Source: Callorhinus ursinus
Taxonomy: Eukaryota > Chordata > Mammalia > Carnivora > Otariidae
Reading direction: 5' to 3'
DNA: 64,000 nucleotides
Assembly (NCBI RefSeq): GCF_003265705.1
Contig: NW_020312966.1
Coordinates: 19,553,312-19,617,311 of the forward strand
Shown: one piece after another, positions 22,353 through 32,414 of the stretch
How the letters are laid out: each line of letters begins with the position of its first letter
Numbering within the stretch: the first letter of the stretch is position 1
The notes under the pieces: generated by a model
Seen by the model: only the letters and a program-made list of their open reading frames with translations
Database searches by the model: none
What the model was told of the DNA's origin: nothing
Program-made: the position numbers and the translations under genes

Positions 22353-22364
22353 TTATCAGATAAG
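22353..22364. promoter_or_regulatory. Inverted GATA pair (candidate)
   Basis: TTATCAGATAAG places two AGATAA/TTATC sites head to head with one shared central base, the arrangement bound by both zinc fingers of GATA factors. Motif only; function is inferred. Confidence 0.25.
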
Positions 22365-23557
22365 AGCATGTCTATAAATATCAAGTAGAAGTAAAATTAG
22401 TAAATCACACCCCTTTTCTGTGTTTCTGGTCTTCTTTCAAAGTTTGTAAAAAAAAAAAAATGTGGTAAGAGCCATGTCCTGATATTTATAGAAATCCAGC
22501 TCATAATGTATTGATGCAATATTTATAAAGTTCATTTATCACATATATACATTTAGAAATTGTCACTAAAACAATTCATTAATTTTTGAACAGAAACAAA
22601 TGGCATACTTATTCATTATTCATTCATTTGTTTACTTTATTAAAGTTTTAAAATGAAAAAAAAACTACCACTTTCCCTTTGCCATAATGCTCCTATAAAT
22701 CTACATGCCATGCATGCAGGGTATAAAATGTACACGTGGTATGCACTTTCAGAGATTATTAGTTGAGACATCCTACATTTTTAGAAGAAGTGCACAAGAA
22801 CGTTCACCCATCTCTACACCTCATGGGGGAGACAATTTTGCCTAAAAATTTTTCTTCGGTATCGAAAGCTTAAAACATTTCTCCAAATCAAGGTCAGATT
22901 TATTAGTAGAGCTAGTATCTGCCTCCAAGAAAGAAAGTGGAAAGATCTAAAATGAACGAAGGCTAATATTATGAAAATGGAGGTTTTTCAGACAACCACC
23001 ACAAAAAATAAGATTTGGAAAACAATCTTATCAACAATACGCAGTTTGATAGCAGGTTTGATGCTACATTTACAGGTTGTAAACTCTGCCCAGCACATAA
23101 AGTAAGTGTGAATAAAATATTCCCTGAGCTGCCCTCTGAGACTCACAGGACAAGGAGAGAGCAGAGCAGTTCCAACCAAGCCCTCAAAGAGGTGTGAAAT
23201 AAATCATCGAGGAACTGAAATACCTGTTTTCCAGCTGTCTGGTTCCTGGCTCCCACAAGAGAGACAACTCTATACAGCACAAAAGGCCCGGCAGGCAGCA
23301 GGACCAGCAGCGCCCGGGGCCCTTTGAAGCCCCGAGCATCCTTCATTAGGCCTGTTAGAACATCATCCAGTTAGAACATGAAATGCACCGGCCATTTGTT
23401 TTGCCGAGACACACAGATGGTTGAGGATTTAAACTCTGAAAGAGAACCCGGCAGACACTGGATAAGCTATCCCTTGCTGCAAGCAGACACATCTTGTCAT
23501 TATCACAGGGCTTTTTATTTTTCCTGTTAGTAAAATGTATGGGGGAGGGGCTGCCCC

Positions 23558-23560
<3 letters not shown>

Positions 23561-23588
<28 letters not shown>
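23561..23588 (+). repeat. (GT)n microsatellite
   Basis: Fourteen GT units. Confidence 0.97.
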
Positions 23589-23591
<3 letters not shown>

Positions 23592-24131
23592 GGTTTAGCT
23601 TTAATCAAAACTAAGTATTTTCCACAAGCCTCCAGAATGAAAACGTGCTCGTGAAAATACTAAAAATGAGAGATAAGAACATTTTATAACCTTTCAGTCA
23701 GCCCCAGAAAAGGGTAACACTGAATACTATGCTATGATCAGATTTACAACTTTTTTTTTGACAATGTAGGTACTTTGGGAAATCCCTGCTGAGGATTTCT
23801 CCGACCTCCTCCAAACTTCTACAACTATTTGGGAAGAAATTACAAAGGTGGTGCCTTTGGAAAAATGGCAGTGAGAAAAAGTACAAACGGGAAGGAGCCA
23901 GCACCAGCATGGCAGCCAAGGGTCTGCTGACGGTCATCTGCCAGAGATTTACGATTTAATCAGAGCTTCCCTCCTGTTGATGAGAGTGGTGAACACTGGC
24001 CCTTGGAGGAAAGATTTAGTAGATTATTGGATCCAGGCAGGAAAGGTGGGGAAGCACATAATAATAGTCTTCAGGTACCCAAGGAGATGAGTCTCCATTT
24101 CCTTGGACCGCAAAACAGAAAGGGGAAAAAA

Positions 24132-24152
24132 GGGGGGTGGGTGGGAGGGGGG
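24132..24152 (+). other. G-quadruplex motif with one-base loops
   Basis: Four G tracts (6, 3, 3 and 6 G) separated by the single bases T, T and A. This is the arrangement expected to fold most stably as a parallel G-quadruplex. It lies in unique sequence, not in a known repeat. Confidence 0.8.
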
Positions 24153-24654
24153 AGAAATAAAGCCAGGCTAAAGCGGGAGGCATTAAGATTGCCGATAAGA
24201 AAACCTAATTTCATCAGTATCCCGGTGATTCTCAAGCTGTTTGGGCTTGTCCTTCCTTGTTTTGCTTTTATGACAGAGTTTTGAAAATCACCCAAGGAGG
24301 TAAAAAGACTGGGTGACATATGTACACACGTCTTAAAATTAACGGGAATTGAAATCAATTTCGCTGCTAGTGACCCAGCCAGGGTTTTAATGCCACGCTC
24401 TGGCCCATGGGGCAGGCAGGTTTTGCTAGGAGGGACATTTTGAGATAAGGATGTCCCAACCCGCTCTTGTGCTTAAGCTAACACGTCACACTGGGGCTTT
24501 GGAGACTGTCTCTGCCTCGCCCCTCAGCCTCTGTTCCCCCAGCAACCACGCACTCAAGGACCTAGCACCTGCCCTCCTAGCAGAGGGAAACCCCCAGGTG
24601 AGGTAGATTTCCCGTGGAGGCAGATTTTCCACTGAGTATGACCGAGAGGTAGCA

Positions 24655-24885
24655 AGGTGTTTGGGAAACAGCTCAGACTGGGGTCAGGCAGATGTGGGTT
24701 CAGATCCCTCCTCTTCCTTTAGGTTTATAACCTCGAACAAATTATGTAGCCTTTTTGAGCTTCAGTCTCCTCCACTGTAAAATGGGAAGATAATCCCCTT
24801 GTTGGGATGCGGGAATTATGTGAGACTAAGCACAGAAAAAGCCAAGCTGTATAGGATGATCAAATATTAGCTACCTTCCCTTCCC
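24655..24885 (+). repeat. MIR SINE, near full length
   Basis: CAGACTGGGGTCAGGCAGATG, GTTTATAACCTCGAACAAATT, TTGAGCTTCAGTCTCCTCCAC, CTGTAAAATGGGAAGATAA, TTGTTGGGATGCGGGAATTA and ATGATCAAATATTAGCTACC follow sense MIR order from head to tail. Confidence 0.88.
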
Positions 24886-25137
24886 CTCTTCCCCTCCTCT
24901 GTTATCTCTGGGTTCACCATGGTGTGGGGATCTCCTGAGCAGAAGGCAGTGTCCTTACGGCCCTAGGATCCTCATTTGTCTCTTTAAAATGAGAATACCT
25001 GGGTTCTGTTTGGCCAAGCAAGGAGGGTGGGGGAAAAAAAAATCAGGCCTGCTTACAAAAGGCAATGACTTATGCAAAGTATACATAATTAGAGAGCTAG
25101 CCATTAAAAACACCTTTCCAGCATGAAGGAAGGGGAC

Positions 25138-25243
25138 TTTTTTTTATTTTATTATTTTTTTAAGTGGGCCCCCCACGGGGCTTGAACTCACAACCCTGAG
25201 ATCAAGAGTCGCATGCTCTACTGACGGAGCTAGATATGTCTCC
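25138..25243 (-). mobile_element. Short Can-SINE variant, antisense
   Basis: T-rich start, then CCCACGGGGCTTGAACTCAC, GACCCTGAGATCAAGAG-like sequence (here AACCCTGAGATCAAGAGTCG) and CATGCTCTACTGACGGAGC. This is the antisense short Can-SINE that lacks the long CT-rich middle. Its head is mutated and abuts the 5' end of the L1 that starts at about 25244. No target-site duplication is evident. Confidence 0.8.
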
Positions 25244-25470
25244 TGAGGCAAGGGAAACAAAAGCAAAAATAAATCATTGGGACTACATCAAAATAAAAAG
25301 CTTCTGCACAGCAAAGGAAGCACTCAACAAAATTAAAAGGCAACCTAGGAAGGGAGAAGATATTTGCAAATGAGATATCTGATAAAGGTTTAGTATCCAA
25401 AAAATATAAAGAACTTATAAAACCCGATACCCCCAAAACAAATAATCTAGTTAAAAAATGGGCAAAAGAC

Positions 25471-26043
25471 ATGAATAGACATTTTTCCAAAGAAGACATA
25501 CAGATGGCCAACAGATACATGAAAAGATGCTCAACATCACTCAGCATCAGGGAAATGCAACTCAAAACCACAATGAGATATCACCTCACACCTGTCAGAA
25601 TGACTAAAACCAAAAACTCAAGAAAGAACAAGTGTTGGCGAGGATGGGGAAAAAGGGGAATCCTCTTGCACTGTTGGTGGGAATGCAAACTGGAGCAGCC
25701 ACTGTGGAGAACAGTATGGGGGGGGTGCCTCAAACAGTTAAAAATAGAATCACCCTCTGTTCCAGCAATTGCACTACTAGGTCTTTACCCAAAGGATACA
25801 AAAATACTAATTCAAAGGGATACATGCACCCCTATATTTATTGCAGCATTATTTACAATAGCCAAATTATGGAAAGAACCCAAATGTCCACTGACTGATG
25901 AATGGATAAAGAAGAGGTGGTATGTATACCCAATGGAATATTACTCAGCCTTAGAAAAGAATGAAATTTTGCCATTTGCAATGACGTGGATGGAGCTAGA
26001 GAGTATAATGCTAATCAGAATGAGTCAGAGAAAGACCATATAA
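25471..26043 (+). pseudogene. L1 ORF2 C-terminal remnant
   Basis: About 190 codons remain open from the first ATG of the frame. They correspond to the extreme C-terminal, cysteine-rich end of the L1 ORF2 protein, after the reverse transcriptase domain. In full-length L1 the protein is about 1,275 residues, so over 80 percent is missing and nothing catalytic remains. The open length reflects the relative youth of the insertion, not selection. It has no promoter and sits in a truncated L1. Confidence 0.9.
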
Positions 26044-26120
26044 TTTCACTCATGTGGAATTTGCGAAACAAAACAAACATGGGTGGGGGTGGGGAGAGGC
26101 AAATCAAGAAACAGACTCTT

Positions 26121-26317
26121 GGGCACCTGGGTGGCTCAGCTGGTTAAGCGACTGCCTCCGGCTCAGGTCATGATCCTGGAGTCCCAGGATCGAGTCCCGC
26201 GTCGGGCTCCCTGCTCTGCGGAGAGTCTGCTTCCCCCTCTGACCCTCCCCCCTCTCATGTGCTCTCTCTCTCTCTCTCACTCTCTCTCTCAAATAAATAA
26301 ATAAAATCTTAAAAAAA
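26121..26317 (+). mobile_element. Can-SINE inside carnivore L1, full length
   Basis: GGGCACCTGGGTGGCTCAG head (A box TGGCTCAGCTGG), GATCGAGTCCCGCGTCGGGC (B-box region), CCCTCTGACCCTCCCCCCTC, (TC)n and an AAATAAATAAATAAAATCTT tail. A perfect 15-bp target-site duplication, AAGAAACAGACTCTT, is at 26106-26120 and 26318-26332. It is CpG-rich and probably among the youngest copies in the window. Confidence 0.98.
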
Positions 26318-26520
26318 AAGAAACAGACTCTTAACTCTAGAGAACTGATGGTCACCAGAGGGGAGGCAGGTGGGAGGTATGGGGAAACAGGTGATGGGGA
26401 TTAAGGAGGGCACTTGTGATGAGCGCCGGGGGATGTAGGGAAGTGTTGAATCACTATATTGTACACCTGAAACTCATATTACATTGTATGTTACCTGGAA
26501 TTTAAATAAAAACTTAAAAA

Positions 26521-27894
26521 TAGGGTGTTGGGAAACCTTTCCAGTTTGAGGTCAGGGACCCACTGGCACTGCAAGCTGTCCATTGCCCCCCAACCCTGGG
26601 GAAAGACAACTTCACACAGATCCCTAGTTGCCCACTGGAGATACTGCATTGGAGGTGTTTGGCAGAAAAATGAGTCTAGAAGCTGATTTCAATCTACCCT
26701 TGGGTGCCCTTGTGAGGTTGCCCAATTTCAGCCTCACAGCCCACCTTGCACATACACACATGTGCATTCACACACAAAGAGGGAACTTAGTCACAGAGGT
26801 AGGTATTTTCAAAACATAGCTTCCGGAGGTAAATCTTAGCAATGACAGAGTGGCATAAGGATCCCCCTTACCAGATCTCTAGAAACGACTCTTCTGCATC
26901 GCTGCCCATCATGGTGATACCCAAATTCAGTTTGCTGGTCCCTCACACCAGCATCTCTAAGCTTTTGTGAAGATGGTAACTAATCTAGACACGAAATATG
27001 CAATCTGAATATGCTGATTCCTTAATCAGGCAAGAACTTCGCATACTTTTCAAGTATAGGACCTCCTTCTAAATGTCAACAACCTGCGATGACCACCTCC
27101 AGCAGAGTGGTTCTACTTTTACTCTCTATTGATTAAGATTAAATAGGACAAAAAGTGACGACACATTTACATAACACAAAAGCATCCATGACCACTGTAT
27201 ACCTTATCTGTATTGTATACATCTATGGAAAACACATGGTATGTATACAGAGCCTCAGATTTCACTTGCAGTAATTCCAATTCTTCCTGGAAGTCTGATA
27301 CCCACAGGTCAAGACCTATTAATATAGGATACCCATAATTGTGGGGCTGCTGCCTTCTCTGTACAATGAAAGCAAAAATATGGTGCGATAGCAGTACAAA
27401 TGAACTTCTCTGAAATGCTGTGGATTGAAATGCCATGGTCCACCTTCAAGATACCAAGCCTTACCAATGGTGCGCTGGGTCCACCAGGGATGGTAATGCT
27501 GCCTCTCTCACCATGTAATGCAAGTAACGCAAGCCTCCTTGATTAATGGACATGACCAGCTTAAAAAAAAAATTGAGTATGGTAAATTATCAGTAGGTTC
27601 ACAAGTGATGTTAATCTGACATGAACTCAGCATGTCAACTTGGTTTCAATTTGGCTCATATTATCAGTGTTTCTAGGCAGCCTAATTTGGTTTAGATGTT
27701 TATTTTTAATTTGGTTCTGTAGAGCACTGGGGGATGAACATATTTCCCAAAAGGAAACAAATAATGTTAATTCCAAGGGACTTTACACTTAGCAGCAAAG
27801 CATTCTCTCGAACAGGAGAGAAGATAAAGGAAGCGGAAAATCTGTGATCCATTTTCCTTGCTACCCTGTAAAAACTCACAGTGAAATATACTTC
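26521..27894. other. Mostly unique sequence
   Basis: No repeat family or exon recognised. An 89-codon minus-strand frame at 27167-27436 is not recognisable. The AT-rich part at about 27560-27740 is free of simple repeats and may be conserved non-coding sequence. Confidence 0.4.
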
Positions 27895-28535
27895 AGGTCC
27901 TTTTCCAGACTCACAAAGCTCTGGGAGGTCTGGTTCCTGTTTGTCTCTCTCTTACATTTCCCAGTGTGCCCTGCCTTCCTCGATACACTCTAGCTACACT
28001 GTTCTTCTTTCACCCCCTCAGGTATACAATGCTCCCTCCTACCTCAGGGCCTTTGCACATGCTCTTCACTCTATCTGAAATGTACTTTCTTCTCCCTTTT
28101 TTACCCTAACACCTACTCATCCCTGAGACTCAACTCAAAAGCATTTATTCTCTAAGAAGTTTTCTCTGATGTCCCTCTTGTGAAAGAAATTGTGTTTGTG
28201 TGTATGCACGTGCGCTCATGCGTGTGTGTATGTGTGTGTGTGCGTGCACACATGTGCATACATCTGCAGGGCTTGGGGATGGAAAGGAAGAGAAGAGATA
28301 GAGCTTCTCCTGGCGCCCATATCTCTCACCTTCTTTGCACTCTTCACAGTTGCTACTTTACAATTGTTTGTGTAGTTATGCTATTTATATGGATCCCCCA
28401 CTAAATTCTAAATTTCACAAGGACAGAAACCAGGTCTGTATTTGTTCAGTATTTTTCCCCCAACACGTGAGACACTGTCCAGAACATAGAAGGACCTGCA
28501 GAAGAGGAATTTCCTCATTTGTTGAATGAACGAAA
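27895..28535 (+). repeat. L2 LINE 3' end, split by a TG-rich repeat
   Basis: CCTTCCTCGATACACTCTAGC, CCTACCTCAGGGCCTTTGCAC, CTCAACTCAAAAGCATTTATTC and GAAGTTTTCTCTGATGTCCC are the L2 3' coding end. After the TG tract come AATTCTAAATTTCACAAGGAC, CCAGAACATAGAAGGACC and TTTGTTGAATGAACG, the terminal L2 sequence. A piece of the usual middle is lost or diverged. Confidence 0.85.
28185..28262 (+). repeat. Impure (TG)n microsatellite
   Basis: TG and TGTGCG units interrupted by CA, GC and AT. It lies inside the L2 fragment and gives the CVCVCV open frames. Confidence 0.9.
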
Positions 28536-28624
28536 CATACATTATTGTTTGCTGTATTTTGAAAATCGTGGTTGATAACGGGAAATGGAAGAAGTGGTAC
28601 CGAACTATCCTGGCATCGCTGGGG

Positions 28625-28845
28625 GGCAATGTGGTATGAGGGAGGTAGAATTTAAAGCAGGACTATGACCCAGGTATTTCTCAGCGATGCAAACTCGAGC
28701 AAAGATATTTAACCTTCCTGAGCTTTGGTTTTCTTACCCGCAAATTGTAATAATATTGTCTACTTCAAAATATCGTTGTGAAGATTAAATAAGGCGTGTA
28801 TGAAATAAAAAGTGGTTGGTTTCTATCAATTTTATTATTTTCTTA
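28625..28845 (+). repeat. MIR SINE
   Basis: CAATGTGGTATGAGGGAGGT, GAGCAAAGATATTTAACCTTCC, GAGCTTTGGTTTTCTTACCC, TCGTTGTGAAGATTAAATAAGG and a TTTTATTATTTTC end. Sense MIR order throughout. Confidence 0.8.
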
Positions 28846-29224
28846 CATTTTGCTTTGCAAAGACAAGAGTGTGAAATTCAGCAGCACAATACCCTGAAGG
28901 GGACCGGTCTAGCTGCTCAGCGTTTGGAGACCCCCAGACACGTTCTGTTTCTCCTTACAGCGGAAAGGACAGATTTTCAATAGAGGAGGACCCAGAATGA
29001 GATTTCTAAAGACAGAACGTGCTTCAGGAGTTAGAGGTCATATGGCAGACTACTCCCTTAATTTAAAGACACTTTGAAACTAGGAGCCCTTTGTCAGGAT
29101 GGACTAGTTCAACAGCATGTCTTCATGTACCTCCTGGTTTCTCTCTTTCCAAGTTCATGTGTCCTTTTGGAAAAAGCTTCAAAATAGCTTTGGAAACAAC
29201 TCTAAAATAGCATCAGCGATTCCA
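28846..29224. other. Unassigned sequence
   Basis: No repeat family or gene recognised. Confidence 0.45.
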
Positions 29225-29445
29225 TTTATTTTAAGTACACACACAGGCTAATCTAGGCTGTCGGAAGTGAAGGCAGTGGTGACTCTTGGGGGAGGGGCCG
29301 TGACCAGAGGGAGAATAAAAGGGCACTGGGAAGGTTCTGTTTACTGATCTGAGTACTGGTTACCCAGGTGTGTTCCCCTGGTGAAAATTCAGAGTGCTTT
29401 TCTCATATAAGACGTGTGCATATTTCTGTACATGTTAGGTTTCAT
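29225..29445 (+). mobile_element. L1M 3' UTR fragment, sense
   Basis: GAAGTGAAGGCAGTGGTGAC, GGCACTGGGAAGGTTCTGTT, CTGATCTGAGTACTGGTTAC, CCAGGTGTGTTCCCCTGG and GAAAATTCAGAGTGC follow the 3' UTR of old L1s (AGTGGTTACC..., TTGATCTGGGTGGTGGTTACACGGGTGT..., AAAATTCATCGAGC). No coding part. Confidence 0.7.
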
Positions 29446-29904
29446 TTAGGCTCTTTGGAAACTGTGGAGATTTGAAATTGCCCTGTACCTCTGCTGTGAT
29501 GGCTACAATTTCAATAGCAGGATCTGGAAGTCAGCTTGCGATTTTCTCTCCCTCTGTCCCTCCTTCGCCCACCCTTTCTGACTCCCCACGCCTGCAGAAG
29601 TAGGCACACACACATACCCATACATGCACAGGTCTTACTGTCACTCACTGTAAGGACCTGTCTGCTCCCTGTATCCACAACGGACCCTACCTGTTTCCAG
29701 GTCTAATTCGCCAAGACCTAGGCTCCAGGATATTTTCCTGTCCTTAGTAAAAGGAACTTATTGTAAAAGCTTAAGTAACTTAGTATCTCAGACCTTTAGC
29801 ATCCCCTCCTGCCCTACCTAGGCCCCCCCCCACACACATACACACCCACCCTTCATCCACACTGAGCAGCCAATGGATAGTTCCAAAGTGTCAAGTCACC
29901 CCTT
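29446..29904. other. Unassigned sequence
   Basis: No repeat family recognised apart from short ACAC stretches at about 29605-29632 and 29828-29850. Confidence 0.4.
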
Positions 29905-30225
29905 GTTAGGGAGCACATGTTTGTGTCCCCCCCCCCAGATTCATATGCTGAAGCCCCAGCCCCCAATGGGATGGTGTTTAGAGGTAGGGCAGCTTGGGAT
30001 GTAATGAGGTTTAGATGAGGTCATGAAGGTGGGGCCCCCATGATGAGATTGGTGTCCTTATAAGAGGAGGGAAAGAGACCAGGGCTCCCCCCAACACCAG
30101 CATGAGGACCCAGGAGGAGAGCAGCCACCTATAAACAAGTAAGAGGGGTTCTCACCAGGACCCAACCACGGTCACGCCCTGATCTTGGACTTCCAGCCTC
30201 CAGAACGGAGAGAAATAAATTTCCA
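29905..30225 (+). repeat. MaLR LTR (MST/MLT1A-like)
   Basis: TTTGTGTCCCCCC, TTCATATGCTGAAGCCCCAG, GGATGGTGTTTAGAGGTAGG, GATTGGTGTCCTTATAAGAG, GATCTTGGACTTCCAGCCTCC and AGAGAAATAAATTTCC run from near the LTR start to the polyadenylation signal. The terminal TTTAAGCCACCCAGT block is missing. Confidence 0.85.
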
Positions 30226-30264
30226 TTCCTCTAAACCATTCTCAGTACCAGAAGACATCCTCGT

Positions 30265-30900
30265 TCCTAAAAATCTTCCATGACTTTCCATTTTTCTTAG
30301 AATAAAATTCAAATCCTTTGTCACACCCAACAGGCTCTGTGAGGTCTTGTCGCCTTCTTCAGCCTCATCTGGGAACACACCCCCCCAGCACGGCCCTCCT
30401 CCCACACCTGTCTCCTGTCGATTCCTCACTGGGCCTTGTTGTTTCCTCTGCCTGGATCCCAGACCTTCACACAGATGGCCACGTCTTATCCTTCCAGTCA
30501 CAACACAGAAGGGACTTCTCCCGCCAGGCCTTCCTGGGCCACCTCGGTGGTCCCTCTCATTATCCAGCATTACTTCCTTAATGACACTCACCTCTTTCTG
30601 ATTATTTTCCTTCTTCCTTTGTTTTCCAGCTTTGTTGGGGTATGATTCACAAAAAGAAGTCATATACATTTCAGGTGTATGATTAGATGTTTGATACATC
30701 AGATAGCTTCCAAGTCATGGGTGTATTTCCTTGCCTGTCATATGCCTCCTCCTGCTAGAAGGTGGGGCGGGGGGGGGGTCCCTGAAGTCAGGGATCCTGC
30801 TTGTCTGATTACCTTTCCCCACCCTTCTGGTCGAGTGACGTGCCTGGCACATACAGGTCCATAGCTAAAATGCATGGAATGAGGGAAGGACTGAATAAAC
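30265..30900 (+). repeat. L2 LINE 3' end, interrupted by an L1 fragment
   Basis: CATGACTTTCCATTTTTCTTAG, AATAAAATTCAAATCCTTTG, TGAGGTCTTGTCGCC, CAGGCCTTCCTGGGCCACC, then after the L1 piece TTTCCTTGCCTGTCATATGCC, CTGCTAGAAGGTGG, GTCAGGGATCCTGC and GTGCCTGGCACATACAGG. The order is that of a sense L2 3' end. Confidence 0.85.
30625..30710 (-). mobile_element. L1M 3'-terminal fragment, antisense, inside L2
   Basis: CCAGCTTTGTTGGGGTATGA, TTCACAAAAAGAAGTCATAT and GTGTATGATTAGATGTTTGAT match the extreme antisense 3' end of old L1s (CAGCTTTATTGAGGTATAATTGACATA... TTGATAAGTTTTGA). The L2 resumes directly after it. Confidence 0.65.
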
Positions 30901-31039
30901 ATCAAATCCTGTTTTACTCTTGCCTCTGCTTTTTGCCTGTAATCAAGTCTCCGCCCTGTACCCAGCTTCTTATCTGACACCTCCATGTCTGGGTCGCTGC
31001 CCTAAAAATCTGCCCCATACTCTATTCTCCCCAGCTGGG

Positions 31040-31290
31040 CGGTGCCTCACTCCCGCCAGGCCCCGCCCAGGTGGCCCTCCCATCTGCTGCCCGTTCCCCA
31101 GGGAGCTAACTCCCGCCCACCCCCCTCTTCCTGGGCTCTACCCCAGCCACCCCAGCCCTGCCTCTTCCCACGCCCACCACCTGCCCGCGTTTCCACATGT
31201 CACCTGCCTCTTTATTTCCGCCGCACGGGCCCCACCCGCCGGCCTGCGCGGTCCCCACAGCCTGGCAGTGGCCTGCAGAGTCCTGACCCG
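31040..31290. other. GC- and CpG-rich patch
   Basis: About sixteen CpGs occur in roughly 250 bp of C-rich sequence, well above the depleted surroundings. There is no TATA box, clear initiator, SINE or LTR. It could be a small unmethylated island or just a GC-rich patch. The proline-rich open frames across it (30920-31413) look like composition artefacts. Confidence 0.4.
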
Positions 31291-31374
31291 GGCAATCCCA
31301 AGGACTCAGAACTCCAAGTAGGCCAGTACCATCTGCTAAATGTCACCCTCCCCCCCCAGCTTCCCCTTGCCCCA

Positions 31375-31840
31375 CTGTCACCACCTTCACTGAGACCCCA
31401 TCATTTCTTCTAGACTCTGGCAACAGCCTCTTCAGGGGACTTACTTTTCCTGTTATCCAGTTTCTCATCTTTGAATTACTTTCATAATTAGAAAAAATAA
31501 GCCATTGAAGCATTTATTGAGCATAGATTTTGCATGATGGCTACTGTTAGATGCTAGAAAGGGTACAAGGAAGGTACAAGATATGTCCCCTTGCCACTCT
31601 GGGCCTCACTGTCTGGTGGGGGTGGATGAAACCAGCCCTAAGGGGCTGGTTTGCAGGGGAAAGGGGGCAAGCAGCTAGACCTGCAAAAAGGATGCAGCAG
31701 GGACGGAAAGGGATCCCGCGGAGGAGAGGAAGAAGAGCAGACTATGAGCGGCGGTATGGTGAGGCCCCGGGCTTCCTGGCGCTCCCCTGTGAACTCCAAA
31801 TAGGTGCTCAGTTAATGCATGTAGAATGAATGAATAACTC
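31375..31840. repeat. L2 pieces in both orientations
   Basis: TTCTTCTAGACTCTGGCAACAGCC at about 31407 fits sense L2. CATTTATTGAGCATAGATTTTG and CTGTTAGATGCTAGAAAGGG at 31508-31564 fit antisense L2. TAGGTGCTCAGTTAATGCATG and TAGAATGAATGAAT at 31801-31837 fit the sense L2 end. This is likely two or three separate relics. Confidence 0.55.
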
Positions 31841-31865
31841 CAGTACGAACCCTCTTCAGCCTCTA

Positions 31866-31990
31866 TCTTATATATATATATATAAATGCCCGAGGCCCCC
31901 AAAGTTAAATGACTTGATAAAAAGTCATAAAAGTGGTGAATGTATGACCAAAGCCCACATCAACCACCTAGCCAGGGTCCTCTCATCGGC
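31866..31990 (-). repeat. (TA)n followed by an antisense MIR fragment
   Basis: TATATATATATATATA lies at about 31868-31883. It is followed by AAGTTAAATGACTTGATAAA, AAGTCATAAAAGTGG and GACCAAAGCCCACATC, which resembles the antisense MIR core (AGGTTAAGTGACTTGCCCAAGGTCACACAGC). Diverged. Confidence 0.5.
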
Positions 31991-32414
31991 ACAGCGCGGC
32001 TGATCTCAGCCCCTTCTTCTCTGAGCTGAGGTCAATTCATTTGATCTTTCCTTTCAGTGTCATCTTTATATCCCTTTAAACATCTTCTGTAATAGAAGAA
32101 CAGTTTAGTCAATGCTTGGCATTAAAAGTAAACTTTTCCCATGTTCGAAAAGTTGATTATAAAAACACAGGGTATCGTGCTCTCATTTAGCACGTTGCTC
32201 TTGTATTTGAGTATTAAATATGAAATAAATTCAACCGCACATGGTGTGACTTTGTTGGAAAGAACTCACATGCTTTGATGTTCCCCTCCCCCACTGACTT
32301 CTCTCCTTTTGACAGGGTGTTTTTCCAGAAGGGGTCTATATCGTTGTAATATACTACCTAGTCTGCATATCCTGAGCATTCAAAGCACACCCACTAACAC
32401 ACCTGTGTGTTGTT
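31991..32414. other. Unassigned sequence
   Basis: No repeat family or gene recognised. Confidence 0.4.

Larger units (their letters stand above)
22071..24654. other. Mostly unique sequence
   Basis: No repeat family or coding exon recognised in about 2.6 kb. It contains poly-A runs, an inverted GATA pair (22353-22364), a (GT)n microsatellite (23561-23588) and a G-quadruplex motif (24132-24152). A 67-codon minus-strand frame at 23143-23346 is leucine-rich but matches nothing I know. Confidence 0.45.
25244..26520 (+). mobile_element. Carnivore L1, 5'-truncated (ORF2 end and 3' UTR)
   Basis: This L1 is truncated within ORF2. A frame at 25471-26043 translates to a recognisable ORF2 C-terminal region, with [53 protein letters not shown] and [12 protein letters not shown]. 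The upstream part of ORF2 is interrupted by stops. The carnivore-type 3' UTR follows, with GGGCACTTGTGATGAGCGCC, GTGTTGAATCACTATATTG and GAATTTAAATAAAAACTT. A Can-SINE splits it at 26121-26317. The endonuclease and reverse transcriptase domains are absent, so it is dead. Confidence 0.95.

Noticed and set aside
23143..23346. 67-codon leucine-rich minus frame that looks like a signal peptide
   Set aside because: Too short, unsupported by any neighbouring signal, and hydrophobic frames of this size are common by chance.
25111..26545. ACCTTTCCAG on both sides of the SINE-L1 unit as a possible target-site duplication
   Set aside because: The two copies lie well outside the element ends, with no poly-A at the downstream junction; a 10-bp match is likely coincidence.
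30920..31413. Proline-rich 123- and 133-codon frames
   Set aside because: Caused by the C-rich composition of the patch; both frames of the same strand are open and low-complexity.
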